Origin: Paraburkholderia caffeinitolerans
GTDB lineage: Bacteria; Pseudomonadota; Gammaproteobacteria; Burkholderiales; Burkholderiaceae
NCBI RefSeq assembly: GCF_902859945.1
Contig: NZ_CADIKL010000009.1
Span: forward strand, 124,001 to 188,000
Reading direction: 5' to 3'
DNA: 64,000 bases
The notes beneath the pieces were generated by a model, which saw nothing but the letters and a program-made list of their open reading frames with translations, had not been told where the DNA came from and searched no databases. Positions 31,992-41,817 of the stretch are shown here, one piece after another (within the stretch, counting starts at the first letter, position 1; every line of letters starts with the position of its first letter). Made by a program: the position numbers and the translations under genes.

Positions 31992-32146
31992 GGCGAGCAG
32001 GCTCGGATGCGAAACCAGATTCGAGCTTAGTCGAAACGAGCGGGGTTTCAATCCGCAGTCACCCGCGTGGCGTATCCGGTGGTGCGTTCAAGGCCGCCTT
32101 GAGCAAGGCAGCGCGAGGCAGACAGCGGGGAAAACGGGGCGAACGC

Positions 32147-32359
32147 TTATTCGACGGGGTACTGTGCGCACGGGTCGCCGGAGACAGTGGCGCAGGCGTA
32201 CGAGTACTGGCCGCTCTTCAGGAAGAGTTCCTTGCCGACCGCAACGTTGGCGCGCAGGTCCGGCGAGCTTTCCCAGGCGATGTAGCTCGAGCAGGTCACG
32301 GCAAACAGGACGACGATCGAAAATGCGAATTTTTCAAGCAGTTGGAAACGGTGCGACAT
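32147..32359 (-). CDS. Hypothetical small membrane protein
   Basis: A 70-residue protein, MSHRFQLLEKFAFSIVVL then FAVTCSSYIAWESS, with one hydrophobic segment (residues 10-30) and three cysteines, two of them in the periplasmic-side tail (YACATVSGDPCAQYP). AGAGGA lies seven bases before the ATG. A -10 TACAAT (32383-32388) and an inverted repeat over the -35 sit just upstream. Confidence 0.7.
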   Translation of the reverse strand: MSHRFQLLEKFAFSIVVLFAVTCSSYIAWESSPDLRANVAVGKELFLKSGQYSYACATVSGDPCAQYPVE

Positions 32360-32382
32360 GATTAATCCTCTCAATGAGCAGG

Positions 32383-32413
32383 ATTGTACAGCACCACTAG
32401 GGTTTTCACCTAG
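32383..32413 (-). promoter_or_regulatory. Promoter with inverted repeat over the -35 region
   Basis: On the minus strand TACAAT lies at 32388-32383 while CTAGG and CCTAG, seven bases apart (32397-32413), cover the poor -35 (AGGTGA). The layout suits a response regulator that activates a weak promoter. Confidence 0.5.
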
Positions 32414-32598
32414 ATATCTGCCGTATAGGTGGCATGGTATATGGCAGCGATATACGCATGCGACCCTTAAGTTTAATCAAGTTGCTTCCGGCTGCAGGCG
32501 TTGTGCGCCGTCAAGACGTGCTCGTGGCATGAGCCAAGGGTCTTGGATGAGGGATTTCAGGGGGAAGAGGTAAGGCGGGAAGGGGCGGGAGAGTCCGC

Positions 32599-32688
32599 TG
32601 GCGGAGGCGGTGAGATTCGAACTCACGGAAGGGTTACCCCTTCGCCGGTTTTCAAGACCGGTGCATTCAACCACTCTGCCACACCTCC
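32599..32688 (-). tRNA. tRNA-Ser (anticodon UGA)
   Basis: Acceptor GGAGGTG pairs with CGCCTCC (one G-U), discriminator G and an encoded CCA. The anticodon stem CCGGT/ACCGG holds loop CTTGAAA, anticodon TGA, and the variable arm is long (CGAAGGGGTAACCCTTCC). TACAAT at 32704-32699 is a likely -10. Confidence 0.97.
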
Positions 32689-32755
32689 GGAGCCGCGCAT
32701 TGTAACCCGAAACACGGGCGCGCCGGCAGTCCCCCCAGCCATCTCGATATGAGCT

Positions 32756-33973
32756 TCAGGCGGACTCTTTGAGAAACAGCTCCTGCAGATCGTTGAGAAA
32801 CCGCTGACCCAGCTCCGTGGGCACGATCTTCTCGTAGTCGCGCAGGATCAGGCCGCGCTTTTCCGCCTCCTGCAGCGCCGGCTCGATCCTCGTGATCGGC
32901 AGTCCGGTGCGTTCCATGAAGCGATGCACCGGGAAGCCCTCCACGAGCCGCAGCGCATTGAGCATGAATTCGAACGGCAGATCGCGCGCGCTCACTTCGT
33001 GCTCTTCCTGGATCGGCTTGCCCGCGCGCGCTTCTTCGATGAACGTCGCCGGATGCTTGTAGCGTACCTGTCGCACGATGCGGTTCGGGAACGAGAGCTT
33101 CGAGTGCGCGCCCGCACCAATGCCCAAATAATCGCCGAAACGCCAGTAGTTGAGGTTGTGGCGGCTCTGCCGGTTCGGCTGCGCATAGGCCGACACTTCG
33201 TAGCGGCCATAGCCGGCCTCGGCCGTGCGCGCGTGGATCCACTCTTGCATGTCGGCCGACAGGTCGTCGTCGGGCACTTCGGGCGGGAACTTCGCGAACA
33301 GCGTGTTCGGCTCCAGCGTGAGGTGATAGAGCGACAAATGCGGCGGCGCGAACGAGAGCGCCATTTCGATATCGGCCTGGCATTCGGCCAGCGTCTGCTG
33401 CGGCAGCGCGAACATCAGGTCGAGATTGAAATTGTCGAACGTGTTTGCCGCAACCTCGACGGCATGACGCGCCTGCGCCGCGTCGTGAATGCGCCCGAGC
33501 GCTTTCAGATGTGCTTCGTTGAAGCTCTGGATGCCTACCGAAAGGCGGTTCACGCCGCTCGCGCGAAACTGCGCGAACTTCGCGGCTTCGAAGGTGCCGG
33601 GGTTCGCTTCGAGCGTGATTTCGGCGTCGGCGTCGAGCGGCAGCAGCGCGCGCACGTCGGAGAGCAGGCGATCGAGCCCCGCCGCCGAGAGCAGGCTGGG
33701 CGTGCCCCCGCCGATGAACACCGTATGCACCTGGCGGCCCCATACGAGCGGCAGCGCCTGTTCGAGGTCGGCGCGCAGCGCGTCGAGATAGTCGTCTTCG
33801 GGAAAGCGCTCGCCTTTCCATTCGTGCGAGTTGAAATCGCAGTACGGGCATTTGCGCACGCACCACGGGAAATGCACGTAAAGCGATAGCGGCGGCAGCG
33901 AAGTCAGGCGGATGCTGCCAGGCATCGTGAACGACTGGACCACGTCGATGCCGGTGCGATGCTGCTGGCTCAC
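32756..33973 (-). CDS. hemW: Radical SAM heme chaperone HemW
   Basis: Related to coproporphyrinogen III dehydrogenase but thought to deliver heme to respiratory enzymes. The 405-residue protein has the radical SAM motif VRKCPYCDFNSH; the cluster cysteines are in CVRKCPYC, the first of which precedes the CxxxCxxC spacing by its usual tryptophan. FIGGGTPSLLS and GVQSFNEAHLKALGR follow, and HemW_C occupies the last 70 residues. The GTG start at 33973 has GGAGGAG upstream and overlaps the rdgB stop in GTGA, indicating coupling; the longer frame to 34354 is a shadow over rdgB. Confidence 0.93.
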   Translation of the reverse strand: MSQQHRTGIDVVQSFTMPGSIRLTSLPPLSLYVHFPWCVRKCPYCDFNSHEWKGERFPEDDYLDALRADLEQALPLVWGRQVHTVFIGGGTPSLLSAAGLDRLLSDVRALLPLDADAEITLEANPGTFEAAKFAQFRASGVNRLSVGIQSFNEAHLKALGRIHDAAQARHAVEVAANTFDNFNLDLMFALPQQTLAECQADIEMALSFAPPHLSLYHLTLEPNTLFAKFPPEVPDDDLSADMQEWIHARTAEAGYGRYEVSAYAQPNRQSRHNLNYWRFGDYLGIGAGAHSKLSFPNRIVRQVRYKHPATFIEEARAGKPIQEEHEVSARDLPFEFMLNALRLVEGFPVHRFMERTGLPITRIEPALQEAEKRGLILRDYEKIVPTELGQRFLNDLQELFLKESA

Positions 33974-34611
33974 GCTAGCTCCTCCAGCCGCGCGAGCAGT
34001 TGCCGCAAGGCGATAGCGCGATGGCTTGATGCGTTTTTCAACGCGGGATCGAGTTCGGCGGCCGTGGCTTCGAGTCCGGGAAGGTAGAAGTACGGGTCGT
34101 AGCCGAAGCCGTTCTCGCCGCGCGGCGCGTCGAGCACGACACCGTGCCAGCGGCCTTCCGCGATCAGCGGTTCCGGGTCGTCGGCGTGGCGCACGAGCGC
34201 GAGCACGCAGTAGTAGTAGGCGCGGTGATCGGCATGTGCCTTGAGGTTTTCGACGAGCAGCGCGTTGTTCGCAGCGTCGCTCTTCTCGCGGCCTGCAAGC
34301 TGCGCGTAGCGCGCCGAATAGACGCCCGGCGCGCCGCGCAATGCAGGCACGCACAGGCCCGAGTCGTCGGCGAGGGCGGGCAGGCCCGTGAGCTTCGCAG
34401 CATGGCGCGCCTTGGCGAGCGCGTTCTCGACGAACGTGACGTGCGGCTCGTCGGCTTCGGGCACGTTCAGCGCGCCTTGCGGCACGAGTTCGAGGCCTGC
34501 TGCGCCCAGCAGCGCCGCAAACTCGCGCAGCTTGCCCGCGTTGTTCGAGGCGAGCACGACGCGCGAAAGCGTAGCGACGCCCGGCGCGGCCGTATCCGGC
34601 GAATTAGCCAT
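33970..34611 (-). CDS. rdgB: XTP/dITP diphosphatase (RdgB/HAM1 family)
   Basis: Removes non-canonical purine nucleotides such as XTP and dITP from the pool. The 213-residue protein has [14 protein letters not shown] at the N terminus, [19 protein letters not shown] in the middle, and [11 protein letters not shown] with [10 protein letters not shown] at the end. It overlaps rph by eight bases and hemW by four. Confidence 0.95.
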   Translation of the reverse strand: MANSPDTAAPGVATLSRVVLASNNAGKLREFAALLGAAGLELVPQGALNVPEADEPHVTFVENALAKARHAAKLTGLPALADDSGLCVPALRGAPGVYSARYAQLAGREKSDAANNALLVENLKAHADHRAYYYCVLALVRHADDPEPLIAEGRWHGVVLDAPRGENGFGYDPYFYLPGLEATAAELDPALKNASSHRAIALRQLLARLEELA

Positions 34612-35344
34612 GCGCGATCTCCAGCGCGGCCTTCTGCTTTTCGATCAGCGAGGCGATGCCGCCTTGAGCGAGATCCAGCAGCGCATTCAATTCGGCGCGC
34701 GAGAACGCTGCGCCCTCGGCGGTGCCTTGCACTTCGACCATGCCGCCGGAGCCGGTCATCACGACGTTCATGTCGGTGTCGCACTGCGAGTCTTCGGCGT
34801 AGTCGAGATCGAGTACCGGCACGCCTTCGTAGATGCCCACCGAGATCGCAGCAACGTAGTCGGTGATCGGCGAGCGCTCGATGCGGCCCGTCGCGAGCAG
34901 TTTCGTGACTGCGTCGTGCGCCGCCACGAACGCGCCGGTGATGCTGGCCGTGCGCGTGCCGCCATCGGCTTGCAGCACGTCGCAGTCGAGATTGATGGTG
35001 CGCGTGCCTAGCAACTCGAGGTCGAACACGGCGCGCATCGCACGGCCGATCAGGCGCTGAATTTCCTGGGTGCGGCCGGTCTGCTTGCCGCGCGCGGCTT
35101 CGCGGTCGCTGCGCGTATGCGTGGCGCGCGGCAGCATGCCGTATTCGGCGGTGAGCCAGCCCTGTCCCTTGTCGCGCAGGAACGGCGGCACGCTCTCGGA
35201 AACGCTCGCGGTGCACAGCACCTTGGTGTCGCCGAATTCGACCAGGACCGAACCTTCGGCGTGCTTCGTGTAATGGCGGGTGATGCGGACGTCGCGAAGC
35301 TGGTCGGCGGTGCGGCCGGAGGGGCGCTGGATGGATTGGGTCAT
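34604..35344 (-). CDS. rph: Ribonuclease PH
   Basis: Phosphorolytic 3'-to-5' exoribonuclease that trims tRNA 3' ends. The 246-residue product starts [17 protein letters not shown] at 35344; the open frame beyond is upstream. Landmarks are [46 protein letters not shown] and [19 protein letters not shown], with the phosphate-binding arginines. It is the first gene of rph-rdgB-hemW and is divergent from yicC (271 bp). Confidence 0.96.
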   Translation of the reverse strand: MTQSIQRPSGRTADQLRDVRITRHYTKHAEGSVLVEFGDTKVLCTASVSESVPPFLRDKGQGWLTAEYGMLPRATHTRSDREAARGKQTGRTQEIQRLIGRAMRAVFDLELLGTRTINLDCDVLQADGGTRTASITGAFVAAHDAVTKLLATGRIERSPITDYVAAISVGIYEGVPVLDLDYAEDSQCDTDMNVVMTGSGGMVEVQGTAEGAAFSRAELNALLDLAQGGIASLIEKQKAALEIAHG

Positions 35345-35615
35345 CGTCGGGCGTGCGCGAGGGCACGAAACAGGAAGGGGAAACCGTAATTTTACCGTCT
35401 TCGCACGGCGGGCGATGGGTGTGCACCACGGACCGGGCGTGGTGCCTGCCGCGCGCGGCGGTGGCGTTGCCAAAAATGGGATAATAGGGGTTCTCCGCCC
35501 CGCGCGTTATTGCCAGCAGACAGCCAGCACGAAACCACGCCGGGCGCCTCGATTCCTCTTGTCGTGACCCGCGCTTTTCACGAGGCGCGGCCATGGCTCT
35601 ATCGCGAGACGAACC

Positions 35616-36554
35616 ATGATTTACAGCATGACCGGCTATGCCAGCGCCACGCGCGAACTCGTAGCGGCATCGGGCACGGGCGGCGCCAGTGTTTCCGTCG
35701 AACTGCGCACCGTGAATTCGCGTTTTCTCGACCTGAATTTCCGCATGCCCGAAGACGTGCGCGTGTGCGAGCCCACGCTGCGCGAAATGTTGATGACCAA
35801 GCTCTCGCGCGGCAAGGTCGATATCCGCATCAACATTCAGCGCAGCGAACAGGCTGCCAGCGCGGGCGCGCTCGATCGCGATGCGCTCGAACAGCTCGCG
35901 ACGCTCGAGCGCGCCGTGCTCGAAGCGTTTCCCGAGTCGGGCCGTCTGCGCACCGGCGAGATCCTGCGCTGGCCGGGCGTGTTGGCGGAAAGCGGCGTGG
36001 CGCCCGAAGTGCTGCGCGACGCGGTGCTCGGCTGCGGCAAGCAAGCCATCGCCGACCTGATCGACGTGCGCGCGCGCGAAGGCGCGCAACTCGCCAACAT
36101 GCTGCTCGCGAACGTCACGGAAATGGAGTCGATCGTGGCGAAGATCACGCCGCTCGTGCCGGACTTGATCGTCAAGCATCAGCAGAAGATCGTCGAGCGC
36201 TTGCAGGAAGCGTTTGGCATTGCCGCGCCCGAAAGCGCGAACGGCAACGGCACGATCGGCAATGTTACGCGTGAGGAAATCTCCGAGCGCATCCGCCAGG
36301 AAGTGACGATGTACGGCATCCGCATCGACATCGCCGAGGAGCTTTCGCGCCTCACCGCGCATCTGACTGAAACGCGTCATGTGATCGAGAAGGGCGGCCG
36401 CGTGGGCAAGCGTCTGGACTTCATGATGCAGGAGCTCAATCGCGAAGCGAATACGCTTGGCTCGAAGGCGGCAGCGAAGGAACTCGCCGATGCCTCGATG
36501 ACGCTCAAGCTGCTCATCGAGCAGATGCGCGAGCAGGTGCAGAACCTCGAATAA
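35616..36554 (+). CDS. YicC family endoribonuclease
   Basis: A 312-residue protein beginning [14 protein letters not shown] with [19 protein letters not shown], the classic YicC_N pattern, and ending in a DUF1732 domain ([20 protein letters not shown]). E. coli YicC was later shown to be an endoribonuclease acting on RyhB and related RNAs. It precedes gmk by 82 bp, the conserved neighbour order. Confidence 0.93.
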   Translation: MIYSMTGYASATRELVAASGTGGASVSVELRTVNSRFLDLNFRMPEDVRVCEPTLREMLMTKLSRGKVDIRINIQRSEQAASAGALDRDALEQLATLERAVLEAFPESGRLRTGEILRWPGVLAESGVAPEVLRDAVLGCGKQAIADLIDVRAREGAQLANMLLANVTEMESIVAKITPLVPDLIVKHQQKIVERLQEAFGIAAPESANGNGTIGNVTREEISERIRQEVTMYGIRIDIAEELSRLTAHLTETRHVIEKGGRVGKRLDFMMQELNREANTLGSKAAAKELADASMTLKLLIEQMREQVQNLE

Positions 36555-36636
36555 ACATGGCGTGTCGCGCGTTTATGGAAACTCAAGACAACGCGGCAAA
36601 GGTAGCAACTCAATAGCCATTCAGGAAGCAACGAAC

Positions 36637-37368
36637 ATGACCGACCAGTCCAGTAGTCACATCGGCCACAGCAGCCATAGCGGCGGCAAGGCCGAAGCGA
36701 AACCGCGCAATCCGTACGCGGGCGTCTATCCGGGCAATCTTTTCATGGTGGTGGCGCCGTCGGGCGCGGGCAAATCCACGCTCGTGAACGCACTGCTCGC
36801 CGAAGACAGCGCGATCCGTTTGTCGATCTCGTACACGACGCGCGCACCGCGCTCGAAGGAGCGCGACGGCGAGCACTATCACTTCACGACCGTCGACGAT
36901 TTTCTCTCGCGTCACGCTGAGGACGAGTTTCTCGAAAGCGCGGAAGTGCATGGCAACTACTACGCCACGTCGCGCGTGTGGATCGAAGATCAGATGAAAA
37001 TCGGCCATGACGTGCTGCTCGAAATCGATTGGCAAGGCGCGCAACAGGTGAAGAAGCGCTTTCGCAATGCCGTGGAAATTTTCATCCTGCCGCCGTCGCT
37101 CGACGCGCTCGCTGAGCGCCTGAAAAAGCGCGGTGAAGACGAGCCCAATGTCATCACGCGACGCCTGCTTGCAGCGGGTAGCGAAATGGCGCACGCGAGC
37201 GAAGCGGAGTACGTCGTGATCAACGAGAACTTCGATCGTGCGCTGCAGGAGTTGCGCAACATTGTGAGCGCAACGCGTCTGCGCTTCACGTCGCAATACG
37301 CGCGACATACTGAGCTCTTCGTGCAGCTCGGTATCCACCAGCCGCAGCCCGGCGCATCGGGCACATAA
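36637..37368 (+). CDS. gmk: Guanylate kinase
   Basis: Phosphorylates GMP to GDP. The ATG at 36637 has AGGAAG upstream and gives 243 residues, with a charged/His-rich N-terminal extension of about 35 residues before [17 protein letters not shown], the P-loop. [19 protein letters not shown] binds GMP, and [14 protein letters not shown] follows. rpoZ lies 40 bp downstream. Confidence 0.96.
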   Translation: MTDQSSSHIGHSSHSGGKAEAKPRNPYAGVYPGNLFMVVAPSGAGKSTLVNALLAEDSAIRLSISYTTRAPRSKERDGEHYHFTTVDDFLSRHAEDEFLESAEVHGNYYATSRVWIEDQMKIGHDVLLEIDWQGAQQVKKRFRNAVEIFILPPSLDALAERLKKRGEDEPNVITRRLLAAGSEMAHASEAEYVVINENFDRALQELRNIVSATRLRFTSQYARHTELFVQLGIHQPQPGASGT

Positions 37369-37408
37369 GGTAGAATAAGAACCTGCTGAGAATGGGAAGG
37401 AACCCGAC

Positions 37409-37612
37409 ATGGCCCGCATCACCGTCGAAGACTGTCTGAAACAAATTCCGAATCGCTTCGAACTGGCACTCGCTGCAACGTATCGCGCACGCCAGCTCGC
37501 CCAAGGCCACACGCCGAAGATCGAAAGCCGCGACAAGCCTACGGTCGTCGCGCTGCGCGAGATCGCGGCTGGCCAGGTCGGTCTGGAAATGCTGAAAAAG
37601 GTGCCCGTCTAA
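37409..37612 (+). CDS. rpoZ: RNA polymerase omega subunit
   Basis: 67-residue omega subunit that helps beta' assembly and contributes one ppGpp site. [20 protein letters not shown] then [12 protein letters not shown] and [16 protein letters not shown] match the family. It sits between gmk and spoT as in many proteobacteria. Confidence 0.97.
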   Translation: MARITVEDCLKQIPNRFELALAATYRARQLAQGHTPKIESRDKPTVVALREIAAGQVGLEMLKKVPV

Positions 37613-37731
37613 CGGCGTGCCGCACGGTTGTACCTGGTACAACGCAGTACACTGTAGTACCCATTCGTCATGTAATTCGCGCCGGGCAATGTGCGCAAAC
37701 CGTCAACGCCAGACCTGATACGGAGGGGAAC

Positions 37732-40095
37732 ATGAGCACCACGCCCTCGCCGGCCACCGAGGTGGACCAGGAAGCCGAGACTGCCAGCCCTGCGCGCAAT
37801 TACATCGACGCGGTCCTCGAACAGTCGTTTCGTCATCTGTTCGGGCCGACCGCCACACCGGAGCAGCCTCGCAAGCACGGTGTCGTTTCCATCGCCAATC
37901 TGACCGCAGCGCTTTCCGGTTACCTCACGCCCGAGGAAATCAAGGAAGTCAAAGCGGCGTTTCACTTCAGCGATGAAGCCCACCTCGGGCAATATCGTCA
38001 GAGTGGCGAACCCTATATCACCCATCCCGTCGCCGTCGCGGAAATCTGCGCCGGCTGGAAGCTCGACGCCCAGTCGATCCAGGCAGCGCTGCTGCACGAC
38101 GTGATGGAAGACCAGGGCGTGACCAAGGCCGAGCTCGCCGAGCGCTTCGGCGCGAAGGTTGCGGAACTGGTCGACGGCCTGTCGAAACTCGACAAGATGG
38201 AGTTTCGCAATCGCGAGGAAGCGCAGGCGGAAAACTTCCGCAAGATGCTGCTCGCGATGGCGCGCGACGTGCGCGTGATTCTCGTGAAGCTCGCCGACCG
38301 CCTGCACAACATGCGCACGCTCGGCGCAGTGCCGCCCGAGAAGCGCCGCCGCGTGGCGCGCGAGACCATCGACATCTATGCGCCCATCGCGCACCGCCTC
38401 GGCCTGAACAACACCTATCGCGAGCTGCAGGATCTGAGCTTCGCGAACTTCAATCCGAATCGCTACGCCACGCTCGAAAAAGCGGTGAAGGCCGCGCGCG
38501 GCAATCGCCGCGAGGTGGTGAGCAAGATTCTGGAATCGGTGCAGCGCGCGATCGCCGATGCGAAGCTCGATGCTGAAGTCACCGGCCGCGAGAAAACCAT
38601 CTTCAGCATCTACAAGAAGATGCGCGACAAGCAACTGTCGTTCTCGCAGGTGCTCGACGTGTATGGTTTTCGCGTGGTGGTCGAGTCGCCGCTCGAGTGC
38701 TACACCGGCATTGGCGCGCTGCATGCGCTCTATAAGCCCGTGCCGGGCAAGTTCAAGGACTACATCGCCATTCCGAAGGTGAACGGCTACCAGTCGCTGC
38801 ACACCACGCTGGTAGGCCCGTTCGGTGCGCCCATCGAGTTCCAGGTGCGTACTCGCAAAATGCACGAGGTTGCCGAAGCAGGGGTGGCGGCGCACTGGCT
38901 CTACAAGAACGGCAGCGCCGATCTTAACGATGTCCAGAAGCGCGCGCATCAGTGGCTCAAGTCGCTGCTCGATATTCAGAGCGAGGTCGGCGACTCCAGC
39001 GAGTTCCTCGAGCACGTCAAGATCGACTTGTTCCCGGACGCCGTCTACGTGTTCACGCCGAAGTCGAAGATCATGGCGCTGCCGCGCGGCGCCACGGCGC
39101 TCGACTTCGCGTATTCGATCCACAGCGACCTGGGCAACCAGTGTGTCGCCGTGAAGATCAACAACGAACTGCTGCCGCTGCGTACCGAATTGAAGAGCGG
39201 CGACATCGTCGAAGTGATCACCGCGCCGTATTCGAAGCCGAATCCCGCGTGGCTCGGTTTCGTGCGCACCGGCAAGGCGCGCTCGGCCATCCGTCACTAT
39301 CTGAAGACGATGCGGCTCACGGAGTCGGTGCAGCTTGGCGAGCGCCTCGTCGATCAGGCGCTCAAGGGCTATGGTTACCAGCTTGCGGATGTCACGCCGG
39401 AAGTGTGGGAGAGGCTGGTCCAGTGGACCGGCAACAAAAATCGCCAGGAGATCTTCGCGGATATCGGCCTCGGCCGGCGCGTGGCGGCGGTCATGGCCAA
39501 GCGCATCGAAGTGCTGATCAGCGGTCAGGACGCCGACGACGATCATCCGCATCCGCAGCGCGACGCAAACGCGCCGCAAGCACCGCCCGTGGTCATTACC
39601 GGCACCGAGGGCATGTCGGTGCAGCTTTCGGCCTGCTGCCGCCCGATCCCGGGCGACGACATCATGGGCTATATCGGCATCGGCCTTGGCATGGCGATTC
39701 ACACCACCGACTGCCGCGTGGCGCAGCGCATTCACCGGCGCGATCCGGGCCGCTGGATCGACGTGGCGTGGGCGCCGCAGCCAGGGCGTCTCTTCGATGT
39801 CGCCGTGAAGGTGCTCGTAAAGAACACGAAGGGCGTATTCGCCCGCGTGGCCGCCGACATTACGTCCGCCGACGCCAACATCGTGCACATCGCCATGGAC
39901 GACGACCTCGCGCAGGAGTCGAACCTGCTGCGCTTCGTGATCCAGGTGAGCGACCGCGTGCACCTCGCGAACGTCATGCGCCGCGTGCGCACGAATCCGG
40001 ACGTCATGCGCATCACGCGCGAGCGTCCCAGCGACGAAGGGCACCATCGCCACGAGGGTGGCATGCGCATCGAGCGCGAGCGCGCCGATTATTGA
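37732..40095 (+). CDS. spoT: Bifunctional (p)ppGpp synthetase/hydrolase SpoT
   Basis: Makes and degrades the stringent-response alarmone. The 787-residue protein has an HD hydrolase domain with intact metal residues (HPVAVAEICAGWKL near residue 97 and LHDVMED at about 121-127), the RelA/SpoT synthetase domain (GFRVVVESPLECYTGIGALH, KVNGYQSLHTT, EFQVRTRKMHEVAE), a TGS domain (VYVFTPKSKIMALPRGATALDF) and a C-terminal ACT domain. The intact HD motif distinguishes it from RelA. It lies 119 bp after rpoZ. Confidence 0.95.
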   Translation: MSTTPSPATEVDQEAETASPARNYIDAVLEQSFRHLFGPTATPEQPRKHGVVSIANLTAALSGYLTPEEIKEVKAAFHFSDEAHLGQYRQSGEPYITHPVAVAEICAGWKLDAQSIQAALLHDVMEDQGVTKAELAERFGAKVAELVDGLSKLDKMEFRNREEAQAENFRKMLLAMARDVRVILVKLADRLHNMRTLGAVPPEKRRRVARETIDIYAPIAHRLGLNNTYRELQDLSFANFNPNRYATLEKAVKAARGNRREVVSKILESVQRAIADAKLDAEVTGREKTIFSIYKKMRDKQLSFSQVLDVYGFRVVVESPLECYTGIGALHALYKPVPGKFKDYIAIPKVNGYQSLHTTLVGPFGAPIEFQVRTRKMHEVAEAGVAAHWLYKNGSADLNDVQKRAHQWLKSLLDIQSEVGDSSEFLEHVKIDLFPDAVYVFTPKSKIMALPRGATALDFAYSIHSDLGNQCVAVKINNELLPLRTELKSGDIVEVITAPYSKPNPAWLGFVRTGKARSAIRHYLKTMRLTESVQLGERLVDQALKGYGYQLADVTPEVWERLVQWTGNKNRQEIFADIGLGRRVAAVMAKRIEVLISGQDADDDHPHPQRDANAPQAPPVVITGTEGMSVQLSACCRPIPGDDIMGYIGIGLGMAIHTTDCRVAQRIHRRDPGRWIDVAWAPQPGRLFDVAVKVLVKNTKGVFARVAADITSADANIVHIAMDDDLAQESNLLRFVIQVSDRVHLANVMRRVRTNPDVMRITRERPSDEGHHRHEGGMRIERERADY

Positions 40096-40191
40096 CGGCG
40101 CTGGCGGCCCCTGAGCGGGTTGCTGCCTGCATCACACCTCGTGCCCGACGCGGCCTGCGCCGCGCTGTTTCAACCGGAAACGAGGCAAGCA

Positions 40192-40695
40192 ATGAACGTA
40201 GCTGACTTGACCGGCCTCGCGCTCGATTACTGGGTGGCGCGCAGCCTGCCGGACTTCGTGCGGGAGATCTATTTCACGGACAGCGGCGAAACCGTCGCGG
40301 TGCGCGGCAGCGACCGCGGCCGGCCTTGGGACGGGCGCTTCGAGCCATCCACGTCGTGGGAGGCCGCTGGCGTGGTGCTCGATCGCGCCCGGTGCGTTGA
40401 GTTGAGCGAATCGAGCGCACCCCAGACCGATGGGCCGGCGCGCTGCGTGGCGCAGTTCGAGGGCAGTGATCGCAAAGGCAAAGTCGAAGCGCACGGCGCC
40501 ACGACGCGTGAAGCCTTGCTACGCGCGTTCGTGAAGAGCCGTTTTGGTGACACGGTGGAAGAGGTGTTGCGTCGGCCCCAGGCCGTGCTGGGCGTGGGTA
40601 TGGCGCTAGTGGGGGCGCCGAGTGCCATCGGCGACGTGGAGGACTTGCCGCGCCCGGATGCGCAGATCGGCGATATTGGCACGGCCCCGCGCTGA
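40192..40695 (+). CDS. DUF2591 (NinX-like) protein
   Basis: A 167-residue protein from the ATG at 40192, starting MNVADLTGLALDYWVARS, which matches the opening of the phage NinX-like DUF2591 family. A second part has a charged segment and the region EALLRAFVKSRFGDTVEE. Function is unknown. The gene is located between spoT and two tRNA-Arg genes, without other phage genes, so it looks like a domesticated gene. A ribosome site GAGGCAAGC lies just before the ATG. Confidence 0.72.
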   Translation: MNVADLTGLALDYWVARSLPDFVREIYFTDSGETVAVRGSDRGRPWDGRFEPSTSWEAAGVVLDRARCVELSESSAPQTDGPARCVAQFEGSDRKGKVEAHGATTREALLRAFVKSRFGDTVEEVLRRPQAVLGVGMALVGAPSAIGDVEDLPRPDAQIGDIGTAPR

Positions 40696-40726
40696 ATCGA
40701 CGTTCCAAAAGCAAGGCACAAAAACA

Positions 40727-40755
40727 AAAGGCCTTCCTGAATCAGGAAGGCCTTT
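40727..40755. terminator. Intrinsic terminator between the NinX-like gene and tRNA-Arg
   Basis: AAAGGCCTTCCTGA and TCAGGAAGGCCTTT form a perfect fourteen-base stem. It lies between the converging NinX-like gene and tRNA-Arg and may serve both. Confidence 0.85.
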
Positions 40756-40762
40756 CGAGAGG

Positions 40763-40839
40763 TGGCGCGGCTGGCAGGATTCGAACCCACGACCCCTTGG
40801 TTCGTAGCCAAGTACTCTATCCAACTGAGCTACAGCCGC
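40763..40839 (-). tRNA. tRNA-Arg (anticodon ACG), copy 2
   Basis: Acceptor GCGGCTG pairs with CAGCCGC, discriminator G and encoded CCA. Anticodon stem CTTGG/CCAAG with loop CTACGAA, anticodon ACG (read as ICG). Identical over its length to the copy at 40919-40995. Confidence 0.97.
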
Positions 40840-40918
40840 ACGCTAAAAACGATACTACTTACTGCAGTGTACTGCTTGAGATTTGCGCCGATAAAGCTTG
40901 GACAAAACTCTGAAAAGT

Positions 40919-40995
40919 TGGCGCGGCTGGCAGGATTCGAACCCACGACCCCTTGGTTCGTAGCCAAGTACTCTATCCAACTGAGCTACAGCCGC
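40919..40995 (-). tRNA. tRNA-Arg (anticodon ACG), copy 1
   Basis: Same sequence as the downstream copy, separated by 79 bp. TATAAT on the minus strand at 41014-41009, fourteen bases before the mature 5' end, is a good -10. The two probably share one transcript. Confidence 0.97.
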
Positions 40996-41170
40996 ACGCA
41001 GAAGTGAGATTATAGCAACGTTTTCAAAAAAGGGAAGGCCCTTATCGCGATTTGTTCGTGGGCGTGCTTCGTGTAACCTGAGAGGAGGGGCGCAGGTCCA
41101 AAGTGGGGTCCCAGTTGAGCCCACAGTCGAGCTTGAAGCCGCAAGCAACGTTGTAGCGAACCGAACCATC

Positions 41171-41734
41171 ATGAACAAGGCTTTTGTCAAAGAATCGACC
41201 GACAACGACGACGACGATCTCGAAGCCGGTCATCCCGAAATTCCTGCCGGGACCAAGAACTACATCACGCCCGCGGGCTACGAGCGCATGCGCAGTGAGC
41301 TGCTGCATCTGATCGACGAGGCGCGGCCCGAAGTGGTCAAGCTCGTGTCGTGGGCCGCTTCGAACGGCGACCGCTCGGAGAATGGCGATTACATCTACGG
41401 CAAGCGCAGGCTGCGCGAAATCGACCGGCGCATTCGCTTTTTGACCAAGCGGCTCGATCTGGCCGAGGTCGTGGACAGCAGCCGCCAGGAAAGCGTGGAT
41501 CAGGTGTTCTTCGGCGCGACCGTCGATTACGGCACCGAGGACGGCGAATCACATACGGTCACGATTGTGGGCATCGACGAGGTCGATCTCGACCATGGCC
41601 ACGTGAGCTGGGTTTCGCCGATTGCGCGCGCGCTCCTGAAGGCACGGATCGGCGACCAGGTGACGCTGTACACGCCCGCCGGGCCAGAGCCGGTCGACGT
41701 GCTGGACGTGCGCTATCCCGCGCCGGGATCGTAA
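41171..41734 (+). CDS. greB: Transcription elongation factor GreB
   Basis: Stimulates transcript cleavage by backtracked RNA polymerase. The 187-residue protein has an acidic N-terminal extension, then the GreA/GreB coiled coil (YERMRSELLHLIDEARPEVV and DRSENGDYIYGKRRLREIDRR, where the Asp and Glu at the tip coordinate magnesium) and the C-terminal FKBP-like domain. RFLTKRLDLAEVVD is characteristic of GreB. It ends before a terminator. Confidence 0.94.
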   Translation: MNKAFVKESTDNDDDDLEAGHPEIPAGTKNYITPAGYERMRSELLHLIDEARPEVVKLVSWAASNGDRSENGDYIYGKRRLREIDRRIRFLTKRLDLAEVVDSSRQESVDQVFFGATVDYGTEDGESHTVTIVGIDEVDLDHGHVSWVSPIARALLKARIGDQVTLYTPAGPEPVDVLDVRYPAPGS

Positions 41735-41753
41735 AGCTTCGCTCAGAAATGAA

Positions 41754-41778
41754 AAAAGGCGCCGCAAGGGCGCCTTTT
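41754..41778. terminator. Intrinsic terminator between greB and the porin
   Basis: AAAAGGCGCC pairs with GGCGCCTTTT around GCAAG; the converging genes can both use it. Confidence 0.88.
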
Positions 41779-41817
41779 CAGCTGCACAGCAGGCCGGTGA
41801 GGCCTGCGGGGTGCTGC

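Noticed and set aside
33974..34354. N-terminal extension of HemW
   Set aside because: The extra 127 codons overlap rdgB in another frame; the GTG at 33973 has a good ribosome site and coupling overlap.
37609..40053. Minus-strand open frame of 814 codons opposite spoT
   Set aside because: It mirrors spoT and is rich in His, Arg and Val as expected of a shadow frame in GC-rich DNA; no recognisable domain.
40763..40995. Tandem tRNA-Arg genes as a phage attachment site
   Set aside because: The repeated sequence is simply two whole tRNA copies; there is no integrase or truncated third copy nearby.
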